Assembly: GCA_016715645.1 (NCBI GenBank)
Contig: JADJZR010000007.1
Coordinates: forward strand, 1 to 64,000
Source of the DNA: Elusimicrobiota bacterium
GTDB taxonomy: Bacteria > Elusimicrobiota > Elusimicrobia > FEN-1173
Direction: 5' to 3'
DNA length: 64,000 nucleotides
Both the position numbers and the translations under genes were made by a program. Every line of letters starts with the position of its first letter. Within the stretch, counting starts at the first letter, position 1. The notes under the pieces were generated by a model that was not told the origin of the DNA, made no database searches, and worked only from the letters and a program-made list of their open reading frames with translations. Positions 1-8,048 of this stretch are shown piece by piece.

Positions 1-1035
1 TCCTTCAGCACCAATCCTTGACTGTCCACTAACCAAATTTTAGACCGGGGCCGAGACCAGGTCAAGACCTTCCTGCCGCATGGCCACAAACAACTGGTCA
101 CCAATCCCCATGGCCGCGGATCCGCACCCAAATCACCACCTGCTGATCCTCATTTTTCCGCCAATGGCCTGCACTGATGCCATCACGCCCGCCGCTTTAC
201 CGGCGCCGGTGCCTCGAATATCGTCGTTAAAGGTGCACAGTTGGTCCCGGCGTATTTTCCAGCAACCGCGCGGCGTTGCCCCTTGGCAAAATCTTCCCAT
301 TGCAACAGAACGTGGGGCCAGCATTTCTTCACCCCGCCACGAACCGCTCAATGAACCTGCCGTATTCGGCCCCGCGCACCCGTTCGTGCCTCCACCCCAG
401 GCATAAAGGATCGCTCAGCAACTCCCTTGTTGTCTGTGCCCACATCCAGAACAATAGGAAGCGTCATCGCCGGATGGATCCCCGCACAACGTGTAAGGCT
501 CAATTTGCCAATGGGGATACCCACCCCGTTGAGCCCCAGATCACCCAAACCCAAAATCCGTTGCCGTCGGTGACGACAATCACTTCCACGGCGCGGTGGG
601 ACACATTGACAACATCACTTCCAACCGGCCCGATCGGGATAACTCAACAAAGCCCCGCGGCCGACGATACAAGTGGCTGTATTGGCGACACGCTTCCCCC
701 ACCACGGGAGTATAGATGATGGGCATCATTTCCTTGATGTGGGCCTGAATCAATCCATAAAACAACGTTTCGTTTCGATCTTGAAGGGAGGTGAGAAACA
801 CGTGCCGCTCGAGGTCGGTGGTTTTCTTAAGATAATTGCCGTACGAACGCTGGATCTGCTCTTCCCAGGTGGACACATGAGGAGGCAAAAGACCTTCCAA
901 CCCCAACGCACATCGCTCGTCCACGGGGAACCCGCTCCCCTTGTTCAACAAAGGGTCTTCCAAAAGGCCCGCTCCCACCCGAGTCACTTCCACCACGTCT
1001 TCGCCCGACGCATCTTTTTTCCAACGGTTTTGCAT
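1..1035 (-). pseudogene. maeA: NAD-type malic enzyme, multiply frameshifted, 3' end outside window
   Basis: The ATG at 1035 opens an in-frame stretch to about 640 that matches the malic enzyme N-terminal domain: GLLPPHVSTWEEQIQRSY, then an ERHVFLTSLQDRNETLFYG block and PIIYTPVVGEACRQYSHLYR. The rest of the family signature is present but scattered over frames: GLGDLGLNGVGIPIGKLSL and HPAMTLPIVLDVGT near 430-560, DQLCTFNDDI near 240, AIGGKM and GCGSAAMGIGDQLFVAMRQEG near 70-190, and IWLVDSQGLVLK near 10-45. At least six indels are needed to join them. The enzyme would oxidatively decarboxylate malate to pyruvate. It follows pabBC by 27 bp, with an AGGAG site before the ATG, so it looks like the last visible gene of the nfu-pabBC-mae run. 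Residue conservation in every frame fits either very recent decay or sequence errors. Confidence 0.8.
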
Positions 1036-1062
1036 GGGATCTCCTGGAGTCTATTTTTCCTA

Positions 1063-2873
1063 TTATCGACGTTTTTTCGTTTTTCTTGATGGAAGATCCA
1101 CCGGGATCCAACCGCGAACCGAGTTGATCAGAAATACACGATCCGCCCGACGAAGATCATGTCGCGTGAGAACCCGTTCAATAATCTTTCCCTGACGTAT
1201 CAAGTGGCGCCTCATCACGCCGCCCAACAAACCGCACCGAACGGGGGGCGTATAACGACGTCCACGAATCTCGATCACCAGGTTGGCCAAGGTTGACTCG
1301 GTCAGTTCCCCGCGGCGGTTCCACAAAATCACATCGTCGTCATCAGGATGGGCCCGACGAAATGAGTCTAAACGTCACGGCAGGTGGTTTTGTGGTAAAG
1401 GAACAGGTCGGACTCGTCCACCGGTTGTTGGGCCACGACCACGCGCCAACGCGGGATGTCGCCTTCCAGACCCGTCGATTCACACCGAATTGTTCCATCG
1501 CGTGACAACAACAGGCGAACTTTCCAACGGCCATTCGGCCGTTTGTGCGCCTGGGTCTTGAGGTGCGCTCGAATCGCCTTGGGATTCCATGGGAACCCCA
1601 ACCTTTGGGCGGACCGGCGCAGACGATCCAAATGGCCGGTCAACAAATACCACGCGCCGTTTTCCAATCGGATCGACTCAAATAATTCGCAAGACGGGGC
1701 CTTTAGAAAATCGCCTTTCAGCAGACATTCCCGATATTCCGCTGACGCATCTGACGCAATGGTCACGCCGCTCCCCACCGGACAACGGGCTTCACTCGTT
1801 TTTTCATCCAGCGTTAAGGTGCGGATTGCGACGTTGAAGGTCCAGTGGCCATCCGGGCGAAGCAATCCAAGGGTTCCCGTGTAAAGGCCCCTCGGACCGT
1901 TTTCGAGACTCCGAATAATTTCCATGGTTCGGCGTTTGGGCGCGCCCGTCACAGACCCGCTGGGGAAAAGAGCTTCCATCATTTCGTTTAAGCCCACGTT
2001 TGAACACAGGCGCGCTTTGATTTCCGACGTCATTTGCCAAAGAGTCGGATAAGGCTCTGTTTGGAACAGCCGCGTGGTCCGAACGGACCCGGCGCGGGCG
2101 ATTTTTCCCATATCGTTGCGCAGGAGGTCCACAATCATCACGTTCTCGGCTCTTTCTTTTGGGCTAAGGCGAAGGCCTCGGGCGAAGGCCCGATCTTCTT
2201 CTTCCCACCGCCCGCGGGGGGCCGAGCCTTTCATGGGTCGTGCGACCAACCGATTGCCCCTCTTCTCGACGAAAAGTTCTGGCGACAAGCTCAGGATTTT
2301 CCATCGTCCGAGATCCACGTAGGCCGAATAGGGCGCTCCCTGGGAATCCCGGAGCCGGCGATACCACGCCCAGGGATCACCCGACCATTGGGCGCGAAGT
2401 GGAAATGTAAAATTGACTTGGTAGGTGTCTCCCCGTTCAATGTAATGTTGGATTTTCTGAACCGCGGCCGCGTATTTTTTTTCCGTCAAAGCGGGACGCC
2501 ACGGGGAATGATGAAAAGGGCCCTCGATCGGGGGGCGAACCGTGTGAGGCCGGTCAAACACCGCCGCCCACGCCAAGGGGATGTCACCCGCTCGGCGAGT
2601 GGTCAGCGCCGAGTTGAGACCCGGCGCCGCCTCGTAGGACAAGAGGAGAACGCCCCACCGGCCATGCCGCACCTGGCCTTCCAAGAAATCCAACAAGGGC
2701 CGGACCTGGGAAAGCGTCTTCGCTTGACGCACCACGCGGGGCCGCCCAAACCAAGCCGACCAGCCCAATCGGGCGGGATCGAAAGATTCAAAGACCGCGG
2801 TCGGTGGTTTCAAACGGACTCTGGCCAGCCCCGCGGAAGTAGGGCCGTTCCCCCGACGCATGGTCTGTGACAT
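1063..2873 (-). CDS. pabBC: Fused aminodeoxychorismate synthase component I and 4-amino-4-deoxychorismate lyase (one frameshift)
   Basis: The N-terminal ~420 residues are a chorismate-binding (PabB/TrpE-type) domain, with the family motifs GDTYQVNFT, RNDMGKIA and GSVTGAPKRRTMEIIRSLE near residue 305. The C-terminal part is a PLP-dependent PabC-like lyase: SCELFESIRLENG, then LFLYHKTT, and after a frame change near 1370-1385 DSFRRAHPDDDDVILWNRRG and LTESTLANLV. PabB makes aminodeoxychorismate from chorismate; PabC releases pyruvate to give p-aminobenzoate for folate. PabB-PabC fusions are known. The frameshift is one missing base just before the CGTTTAGAC that restores the PabC frame. I place the start at the ATG at 2873 or 2861, because an upstream ATG at 2921 would overlap nfu more deeply; either way the gene overlaps the end of nfu by 70-90 bp, so translational coupling is likely. 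No PabA glutaminase is seen nearby. Confidence 0.85.
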
Positions 2874-3405
2874 CGCGGACCCCACGCAGTTCGGGGATTT
2901 TGGATCGGAGAGACTGCTCAATGCCTAGGGAAAGTGTCATTTTAGCCGCCCCACATCCCTGACACCCCCCGGTCAAATTTATTTCCGCCACGCCGTCGCG
3001 TATTCCCACCAACTCCGCTTGGCCCCCGTGCTGGGCCAGCCCCGGATTGACATCAGAATTTAAAACGGCGCGCACCCGTTCTAAGAGATCGCCGGTCGAC
3101 ACCGATTTTTGACCCAAGGGTGAAAACCCGACATCGGTCAGGGTCGCGCGAAGGATTTTCCCGACGGTTTTGGCGGCAACGTCCCACGGCTGGGGATCGG
3201 CGCAGGCCACGGTCACCCGATCACCGGCCACCCACACCTGGACAACCCCCGGCAAGGCAAAGAGGTGTTCAAACAATGGCGTCCCCCGGGCTTCATCAGC
3301 GTTCCGACAAAGGACAGAACCAGAAAAAATGGACCGATCTAAGGTAAACGCGCAAACGCGGGGATCGGAAGGAGAAACCGCGGCGGTGATGCGGAGAGGG
3401 TTCAT
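2788..3405 (-). CDS. NifU-like (Nfu) iron-sulfur cluster scaffold protein
   Basis: A protein of about 205 residues with two recognisable parts. Residues ~25-95 resemble the Nfu N-terminal domain (FEHLFALPGVVQVWVAGD). Residues ~115-190 are the NifU C-terminal domain, with the cluster-binding CxxC at Cys148 and Cys151 inside LTGGCQGCGAAKMTLSLGIE, followed by RSKIPELRGVRDVTDH. Such proteins assemble or carry 4Fe-4S clusters to apo-enzymes in the cytoplasm. The tail after DHASGERPYF is longer than usual and overlaps pabBC. The start is the ATG at 3405, with another in-frame ATG two codons upstream at 3411. The Mrp/ApbC-type ATPase at 4.2-5.4 kb belongs to the same cluster-trafficking process, though it is not in the same operon. 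Confidence 0.85.
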   Translation of the reverse strand: MNPLRITAAVSPSDPRVCAFTLDRSIFSGSVLCRNADEARGTPLFEHLFALPGVVQVWVAGDRVTVACADPQPWDVAAKTVGKILRATLTDVGFSPLGQKSVSTGDLLERVRAVLNSDVNPGLAQHGGQAELVGIRDGVAEINLTGGCQGCGAAKMTLSLGIEQSLRSKIPELRGVRDVTDHASGERPYFRGAGQSPFETTDRGL

Positions 3406-3459
3406 GAGCACGGGTCTATTTTATCGCAATTAAGATGAAAAAGCGCCGAAAAGAATGCG

Positions 3460-3488
3460 TTGACAAAAGGCACACATTGGATTAAACT
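3460..3488 (+). promoter_or_regulatory. Sigma70-type promoter of the brnT-like module
   Basis: TTGACA at 3460-3465, a 17-bp spacer and TAAACT at 3483-3488. The expected transcription start is about 3494-3496, which coincides with the ATG at 3495. No Shine-Dalgarno can fit, so this looks like a leaderless transcript. Confidence 0.7.
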
Positions 3489-3494
3489 TATACC

Positions 3495-3779
3495 ATGAAG
3501 ATCTTTTCCTGGGATGCGGACAAAAACGCCTGGTTGAAAGCCCATCGCGGTGTTTCGTTTGAAGAGGTCCTTTTCCATATTGAACGGGGGGGGCTTTTGG
3601 ATCGATTGGCGCATCCAAATAAATTGAAATACCCGGGGCAATATCTTTTTGTCGTCAATATGGACGACTACGCTTTTTTGGTGCCTTTTGTCGAAACCGA
3701 GCGGGAGGTTTTTCTTAAAACGATCATCCCCAGCCGGAAAGCAACGCGTGATTATTTAGGAGGAGAATCCCATGCTTAA
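3495..3779 (+). CDS. BrnT-like toxin of a type II toxin-antitoxin pair
   Basis: A 94-residue basic protein whose pattern resembles BrnT-type toxins: an N-terminal FSWDADKNAWLKAHRGVSFE block (WD..K...N/L.KH.VSFEE), a central aspartate-rich strand (LLDRLAHPNK), and a C-terminal strand then ATRDYL. BrnT toxins are RelE-fold ribonucleases that block translation. The next gene overlaps by 8 bp and encodes a ribbon-helix-helix-like antitoxin, the toxin-first order typical of brnTA. It appears to be expressed from the promoter at 3460-3488. The similarity is moderate, so another small RelE-fold family is possible. Confidence 0.6.
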   Translation: MKIFSWDADKNAWLKAHRGVSFEEVLFHIERGGLLDRLAHPNKLKYPGQYLFVVNMDDYAFLVPFVETEREVFLKTIIPSRKATRDYLGGESHA

Positions 3780-4046
3780 ATTGGACCGAAAGGAACGTAA
3801 CATCCTTAAGTCATTCGAATCGGATGAGTGGCATTCTCTTGAAAAACACAAGTCCGAATTGGCCCGTTACCAAAAATATGCCGGGACACTTTTCAAAAAA
3901 ATAGGCGCATTAACATTCGTATTTCGGCGAAAGATTTGGAAGGCGTTCAGAAAAGGGCCTTGGAGGAAGCCATTCCTTACCAAACCCTTCTCTCCAGCAT
4001 TATTCACAAATTCGTGTCGGGGACATTAGTCGCGAAGCGAGTCTAA
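3772..4046 (+). CDS. BrnA/CopG-like antitoxin, interrupted by a one-base frameshift
   Basis: An AGGAGGA site precedes the ATG at 3772, which lies inside the end of the toxin gene. The first ~43 residues (LDRKERNILKSFESDEW...) are acidic and helical. In the frame that continues, the tail is unlike any antitoxin; in the adjacent frame it reads RRINIRISAKDLEGVQKRAL then EEAIPYQTLLSSIIHKFVSG, a clear ribbon-helix-helix domain ending at the TAA at 4044-4046. The switch falls in an A7 tract at 3895-3901; A8 would restore one reading frame of about 91 residues. That points to a homopolymer error or a real slippage mutation. The partner is the toxin at 3495-3779. Confidence 0.65.
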
Positions 4047-4102
4047 CCAACCGCCGCGTAGGCTTTTGGTGGCACAGCTGTCCGGGAAACAAATGCATTA
4101 AG

Positions 4103-4182
4103 TTCGTCATTCCCGAACGATTTTGTCGGGAATCCAGTTTTAATGCTGGATTCCGGCCACCTTCATGCCGGAATGACGGGAG
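4103..4182. repeat. REP-like palindromic repeat
   Basis: Two nested imperfect palindromes lie between the brnA-like and mrp genes: CATTCCCGAAC with TGTCGGGAATCCAG, then CTGGATTCCGGCC with CATGCCGGAATGACG. A shorter copy of the first arm pair occurs at 7218-7244. It is intergenic, between a plus-strand and a minus-strand gene, so it could also act as a bidirectional stem-loop terminator. Confidence 0.65.
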
Positions 4183-4237
4183 AGTCGGGGGTTTCCGTCG
4201 ACGGTTAACCGGACAGCTCTGTTTCGGGGGAGGGATG

Positions 4238-5446
4238 TCAAACGACAATGTTTGTTGGAGTGTTCCCTTTCTTGGCAATGCACTGAGGGCACTCACACGC
4301 CGCGCGGAGAGCCTCAAATCTGTAGATCCCGGTGTTGTGGCTGTCGGAAAAAGCGATGCCGATGCCGTATCGGCCCACGGGATGGACTTCCGATACTTTG
4401 ATGTCCAGAGGAATGCGTTGGGGGTCCAACACCCTTTTTCCGGTGTCTTCGTCGACGCACGCCGCGCAGGGACAGTTCACACGCAGTCCCCACGCCGCGT
4501 TGATTCCCTCGTGTCCATCGGCCCACTCGATACGAAGATCCCCAGCGGAACCGATCGACACATTTTTGGGCTCGTCGGCCAACGGCGCCCCGTTGATTCG
4601 AGCCACTTCGTGCTCAAACGCCCGGGCCAAATCCAAAAACGATTGGGCGGCCGGAGCGTTGGGACTTCGGACCAACAAAGGTTCCCCCGCGTCGCCCCCG
4701 GTCATGATGTCTGTCTCCAACGGAATGCGACCCAAAAAGGCCGTGCCGGATTCTTTGGCCAACGCCCGTCCGCCTTCTTTTTTAAACACCAAATGTTCCG
4801 TGCCGCAGTTCGTGCAAACAAACCCGCTCATGTTTTCCACCACACCCAAAATCGGCACCTTGACCTGCTGAAACATCTGAAGGCCTTTGCGAGCCACATT
4901 TAACGCCACATCCTGGGGCGTCGTGACCACGATGGATCCGGTGAGCGGCGCCTGCTGGGCGATGGTGAGTTGGACATCGCCGGTTCCCGGCGGAAGATCG
5001 ATCAAAAGGTAATCCAGGTCCCCCCATTGGACGTTGTTTAAAAACTGGAAAAGGGCTTTCATGGCCATGGGCGCGCGCCACACAACGGGCCCGTCCTGGG
5101 GCATAATGAGCCCAATGGACATAAACCCCACGCCGTAACGATCCAGGGGTTTAATTTGGTCGTTTTCGGATTCCGCCCGCTCCCCGCTTGCGCCCATCAA
5201 CCCCGGCTGACTGGGCCCATAAATGTCCGCGTCCAACACAGCCACTTTGGCGCCCATTTTCTGAAGCGCCACGGCCAAATTGGTCGTGACCGTGGACTTG
5301 CCCACCCCGCCTTTCCCGCTTCCAATAGCCACTAAATTGCGCACATTGGCCAAGGATTCCGGCCCTGGCCGTCGAAACGACGGACCCTTCCGAGCTTGAA
5401 GAGCCATAGGGGCGGGTTTAAAATGAATTTCAGTGGGGGTAGACAT
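4238..5446 (-). CDS. mrp: Mrp/ApbC-type Fe-S cluster carrier ATPase with C-terminal DUF971 domain
   Basis: A 402-residue P-loop ATPase of the Mrp/NBP35 class. The deviant Walker A GSGKGGVGKST lies at residues 42-52, the switch region AVLDADIYGPSQPG follows, and a CxxC (Cys211, Cys214, in GFVCTNCGTEH) is the expected dimer-interface cluster site. After about residue 290 comes a DUF971-type domain (DLRIEWADGHEGINAAWGLR, then CPCAACVDEDTGKRVLD) with extra paired cysteines and a terminal CECPQC. Mrp proteins bind and transfer 4Fe-4S clusters. The N-terminal DUF59 domain of longer homologues is absent. The gene is divergent from vapBC and stands alone. Confidence 0.9.
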   Translation of the reverse strand: MSTPTEIHFKPAPMALQARKGPSFRRPGPESLANVRNLVAIGSGKGGVGKSTVTTNLAVALQKMGAKVAVLDADIYGPSQPGLMGASGERAESENDQIKPLDRYGVGFMSIGLIMPQDGPVVWRAPMAMKALFQFLNNVQWGDLDYLLIDLPPGTGDVQLTIAQQAPLTGSIVVTTPQDVALNVARKGLQMFQQVKVPILGVVENMSGFVCTNCGTEHLVFKKEGGRALAKESGTAFLGRIPLETDIMTGGDAGEPLLVRSPNAPAAQSFLDLARAFEHEVARINGAPLADEPKNVSIGSAGDLRIEWADGHEGINAAWGLRVNCPCAACVDEDTGKRVLDPQRIPLDIKVSEVHPVGRYGIGIAFSDSHNTGIYRFEALRAACECPQCIAKKGNTPTNIVV

Positions 5447-5492
5447 AGAAAGGCTCCATTTACCTAATATGCTCTTATCTTAACAAATCCCC

Positions 5493-5540
5493 TTGACAAA
5501 CGATCGAAATGATGTATAATGTATAACACATAAAAGGAGG
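5493..5540 (+). promoter_or_regulatory. vapBC promoter, candidate operator and ribosome-binding site
   Basis: TTGACA at 5493-5498, 16-bp spacer, TATAAT at 5515-5520, then an AAAGGAGG site at 5533-5540 ahead of the ATG at 5545. A TGTATAA tandem repeat (5514-5520 and 5521-5527 region) overlaps the -10 element and is a reasonable site for autoregulation by the VapB ribbon-helix-helix protein. Confidence 0.75.
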
Positions 5541-5544
5541 CGAC

Positions 5545-5790
5545 ATGGAGCACCTGCACCGCACGCAAATCTATATTGGCCAAGACCAATTTCGCCGATT
5601 GCAAATGGAGATTCGCAAAGAAGGGGTCCGTGGCGTTTCTGAACTCATTCGCCGGGCAATCGATGCTTTTTTATTGACGCGCGAGCGGGGAACCGATTGG
5701 AAAAAAGACCCGCTCACCAAATCCCTGGGAAAGATCACGCTGTCCGTTGATGACGCGGCCGAAAACCACGACGAGGTCCTTTACCGGTGA
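5545..5790 (+). CDS. vapB: VapB-like ribbon-helix-helix antitoxin
   Basis: An 81-residue protein. The N-terminal part (HRTQIYIGQDQFRRLQMEIR then GVSELIRRAIDAFL) is a typical ribbon-helix-helix DNA-binding domain: a strand, then two helices. The C-terminal half is acidic (DDAAENHDEV), as expected for the toxin-binding segment. It should repress its own promoter and neutralise the PIN-domain toxin, whose GTG start overlaps its stop by 4 bp. The strong promoter and near-consensus Shine-Dalgarno fit the high antitoxin expression usual for these modules. Confidence 0.85.
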   Translation: MEHLHRTQIYIGQDQFRRLQMEIRKEGVRGVSELIRRAIDAFLLTRERGTDWKKDPLTKSLGKITLSVDDAAENHDEVLYR

Positions 5791-6203
5791 CCCCGGCGAA
5801 CAGCGTCTTTGTGGACACAAGCGGATGGGTGGCCCTGCTCACGCACAACGACGCCCACCACTCACGGGCGGCCGCCGCCTTTGAAGACCTACAACACTCT
5901 CGAACGTTGCTTTATACATCCGACTATGTGGTGGACGAGACCATTACCACCATTTTGATGCGAGGAGATCATAAACAATCGGTGGTGGCAGGGGACGTCC
6001 TCTTCACAAGTCGCCTGATCAAAACCATTTCGGTGGGCCCGGCCACTCTTTCAAAAGCCTGGGAACTCTACAAAAAATTTAAAGACAAAAAGTTCAGTTT
6101 TACCGACGTGACCTCCTTCGTTATTATGAAGGACTTAAACCTTCGGCGCGCCTTTTCCTTTGACCGCGATTTCGTCCAAGCGGGGTTTGAAACCATCCCG
6201 TAA
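5787..6203 (+). CDS. vapC: VapC-like PIN-domain ribonuclease toxin
   Basis: A 138-residue PIN-domain protein. The acidic metal-binding residues are visible: the first aspartate in SVFVDTSGWVALL, the glutamate in YVVDETITTIL, and the later aspartates in FSFTDVTSFVIM and AFSFDRDF. PIN toxins cleave RNA, often initiator tRNA or rRNA, when the antitoxin is lost. The start is GTG at 5787 within the GTGA overlap with vapB, so the two are translationally coupled. No frameshift is visible; this is the most intact toxin-antitoxin pair of the window. Confidence 0.88.
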   Translation: MTPANSVFVDTSGWVALLTHNDAHHSRAAAAFEDLQHSRTLLYTSDYVVDETITTILMRGDHKQSVVAGDVLFTSRLIKTISVGPATLSKAWELYKKFKDKKFSFTDVTSFVIMKDLNLRRAFSFDRDFVQAGFETIP

Positions 6204-6209
6204 GAAAGC

Positions 6210-6336
6210 TTATCGCCCGAATTCAGCGACCAGGAAGGTGTGGTCGGAGGGTTTTTCCCAGCCGCGGGGAGCTTTGTCGATCCAGATTTTTTGGAGCCGT
6301 TGAACCGCCGGCGGGGTTCCCAGCATCACATCATTG
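6210..6336 (-). pseudogene. Duplicated 3' end of the exonuclease III gene
   Basis: About 120 bp nearly identical to the 3' end of the intact xth gene at 7254-7375, in the same orientation. It encodes LGTPPAVQRLQKIWIDKAPR then GWEKPSDHTFLVAEF, but nothing of exonuclease III upstream of it. Identity stops at about 6336 (7377 in the intact copy). The two copies flank the MntA-HepT module as direct repeats about 1.04 kb apart. Confidence 0.85.
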
Positions 6337-6360
6337 GACCCCGCTCCGATGCCAATAGGC

Positions 6361-6741
6361 TCACGAGAGTTTTTGGGGAGGGCGATGTTGATCCACATCT
6401 TTTTCGATTTGTTCCACGATGCCCCTTATCCGATCAACCAGAGGAGGAACAATCTCCGTTGCTGTGGCCCACACCGTTTCCATCTCGATGCCCATGTAGT
6501 GATGAATCAGCTTGTCCCTCATTCGGGCCATCTTCCGCCATGGGACATCCGGGAACTTTTCTTGCCAATCCAAAGGCAATCGCTTTGCCGCCTCGCCGAT
6601 CACTTCCAGATCCCGAATAACGGCCTTGTGCCTCATGTCGTCCGCCAGAAATTCTGCCTCGGTCTTTCCAGATGAGTAGCGGATAATGCTGTCCATTGCG
6701 TCGAGAATATGGCGCAAATAGACGATTGTTTCGCCAATCAT
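6361..6741 (-). CDS. hepT: HEPN-domain toxin HepT (DUF86)
   Basis: A 126-residue all-helical protein of the DUF86/HepT family. The catalytic RX4-6H motif is intact: Arg75 and His80 in MARMRDKLIHHY, with the adjacent tyrosine that is the AMPylation target in characterised HepT proteins. HEPN proteins of this type are ribonucleases kept inactive by their partner nucleotidyltransferase. The start is the ATG at 6741, which overlaps the mntA stop by 4 bp. The tail after residue 115 (KDVDQHRPPQKLS) reaches the edge of the duplicated xth fragment. Confidence 0.9.
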   Translation of the reverse strand: MIGETIVYLRHILDAMDSIIRYSSGKTEAEFLADDMRHKAVIRDLEVIGEAAKRLPLDWQEKFPDVPWRKMARMRDKLIHHYMGIEMETVWATATEIVPPLVDRIRGIVEQIEKDVDQHRPPQKLS

Positions 6742-7043
6742 AGGTTGACCGCTTCCGCCAAAACGCGCGGTTTCATGTGGCGGCTCATCCCCCGTTCCGT
6801 CACCACATCCACAGGACGATGGATGATTTGCGCCCACCGGTCTTCCAGATCAACCAGATCGAACAACGTCCGCCCAACCGTCAAATCGATCAAGAAATCA
6901 ACGTCCGAATTCGGCCCGGCTTCTCCGCGCGCGACACTCCCGAACACACGAACATTGCGAGCCCCATACACTTCCCCCACTTCCAAAATTTCCTCGCGAT
7001 GATCCCTCAAGGTTTTCAGTATTTTTTCGCTCTCGTCCGTCAT
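6738..7043 (-). CDS. mntA: MntA-like minimal nucleotidyltransferase antitoxin
   Basis: A 101-residue nucleotidyltransferase of the minimal MNT type. The GS motif (Gly35-Ser36, FGSVARGE) is followed by the DxD pair (Asp47, Asp49 in NSDVDFLID) and a third aspartate in PVDVV. In characterised pairs this enzyme adds AMP to a tyrosine next to the HEPN active site of HepT and silences it. An AGGAGGT site precedes the ATG at 7043; longer upstream readings run through a repeat element and are unlikely. mntA is first, hepT second. Confidence 0.9.
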   Translation of the reverse strand: MTDESEKILKTLRDHREEILEVGEVYGARNVRVFGSVARGEAGPNSDVDFLIDLTVGRTLFDLVDLEDRWAQIIHRPVDVVTERGMSRHMKPRVLAEAVNL

Positions 7044-7116
7044 AACACCTCCTTCCTCACATCCCCCAGGGCAGTGACACATTTTACATAGTTCTTTCGC
7101 TGTTTTTATGTAACAG

Positions 7117-7201
7117 CTCAGGCCCCTCACCCTGCCCTCTCCCGAGAGGAAAACCCCTTGTTTTCCTTCCCCTGTGCCCAAGGGCGGATGAGGGGCCTGA
7201 G
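7117..7201. repeat. 85-bp MITE-like element with 13-bp terminal inverted repeats
   Basis: Perfect arms CTCAGGCCCCTCA (7117-7129) and TGAGGGGCCTGAG (7189-7201) enclose about 60 bp beginning CCCTGCCCTCTCCC. The first 40 bp recur in inverse orientation at 57039-57080 inside the manA-type gene. A REP-like arm pair (CATTCCCGAAC and TGTCGGGAA) follows at 7218-7244. The whole 7044-7253 gap is repeat material and holds no gene. Confidence 0.6.
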
Positions 7202-7253
7202 TAGTTACGTTTTTATCCCCATTCCCGAACACGCATGTCGGGAACACCTGTTG

Positions 7254-8021
7254 TCAATGAAATTCAGCGACGAGGAAGGTGTGGTCGGAGGGTTTTTCCC
7301 AACCGCGGGGGGCTTTGTCGATCCAGATTTTTTGGAGCCGTTGAACCGCGGGTGGTGTTCCCAACATCAGATCAATCCGCCAGCCGCGGTTGCGGGGAAA
7401 ATTCGCCGGAATCATGTAATCCCAATAGGTGTAATGGCAGGGCCCTTTTTCTTTCTCCCGAAAAAGGTCGGTCCATAAATCTCCCCGGGCGGCTTCGTAA
7501 GCCGCGCGGGCTTTCGGATGAAAACAAACATGTTCGGCGTTTCGAACCGGGTCGTTCAAGTCAATTTCCGTTGGAGCCACGTTGAGGTCGCCCATCCACA
7601 GGGCGGGTGTTTTCGCGGAGACGTGCCGAGCAAAAAGGTCTTTTAACCCCGCGTAAAACTTTAGTTTGTTTTGGAATTTCGGAGAGTCCGGCTCAAACCC
7701 CTGGGGCACGTAGGTGTTGATCAAAAACCAATCCTTCAACCGAGCCGTGATCACCCGCGCTTCCCCGGACCCGGACGGGTCCCAGGACGTGTCCACGTCG
7801 GTCAACGGCTCTTTGGAAACAAACGCCACGCCGTTGTAAGACTTTTGCCCACGAAACACCACCCGCCACCCCGCGTTCTCAAAATCCGCCCGGGGAAACT
7901 GATCGTCGGTCACCTTGGTTTCCTGCAAAGCCAACACGTCCGGCCGTTCGTCCGCCAACCACTTTAAAACAATAGGCAACCGCGACCGAACAGAATTGGC
8001 ATTAAACGTGGCGATTTTCAT
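7254..8021 (-). CDS. xthA: Exodeoxyribonuclease III (AP endonuclease)
   Basis: A full-length 255-residue exonuclease III. The EEP-fold motifs are all present: FNANSVRSRLP at the N-terminus, the metal-binding glutamate in ALQETKVTDDQFP, SYNGVAFVSKEP, the DLN catalytic block in WMGDLNVAPTEIDLNDP, and the terminal SDHTFLVAEFH with its catalytic histidine. It cleaves DNA at abasic sites and trims 3' ends in base-excision repair. It starts 27 bp after the ABC ATPase gene and is probably cotranscribed with it. Its 3' end is duplicated at 6210-6336. Confidence 0.95.
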   Translation of the reverse strand: MKIATFNANSVRSRLPIVLKWLADERPDVLALQETKVTDDQFPRADFENAGWRVVFRGQKSYNGVAFVSKEPLTDVDTSWDPSGSGEARVITARLKDWFLINTYVPQGFEPDSPKFQNKLKFYAGLKDLFARHVSAKTPALWMGDLNVAPTEIDLNDPVRNAEHVCFHPKARAAYEAARGDLWTDLFREKEKGPCHYTYWDYMIPANFPRNRGWRIDLMLGTPPAVQRLQKIWIDKAPRGWEKPSDHTFLVAEFH

Positions 8022-8048
8022 GGGACCGACAAAGGGAGACGAACCGGT

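Noticed and set aside
80..719. Two overlapping plus-strand open frames
   Set aside because: The opposite strand carries malic enzyme motifs in pieces; the plus-strand frames have no family pattern.
2034..2870. A 278-codon plus-strand open frame
   Set aside because: It lies entirely opposite pabBC, whose motifs are unambiguous.
6742..7247. Longer N-terminal readings of hepT (from 6837) and mntA (from 7247)
   Set aside because: The hepT extension lies in the mntA coding region and the mntA extension is translated repeat; both have good internal ATGs with overlap or a Shine-Dalgarno site.
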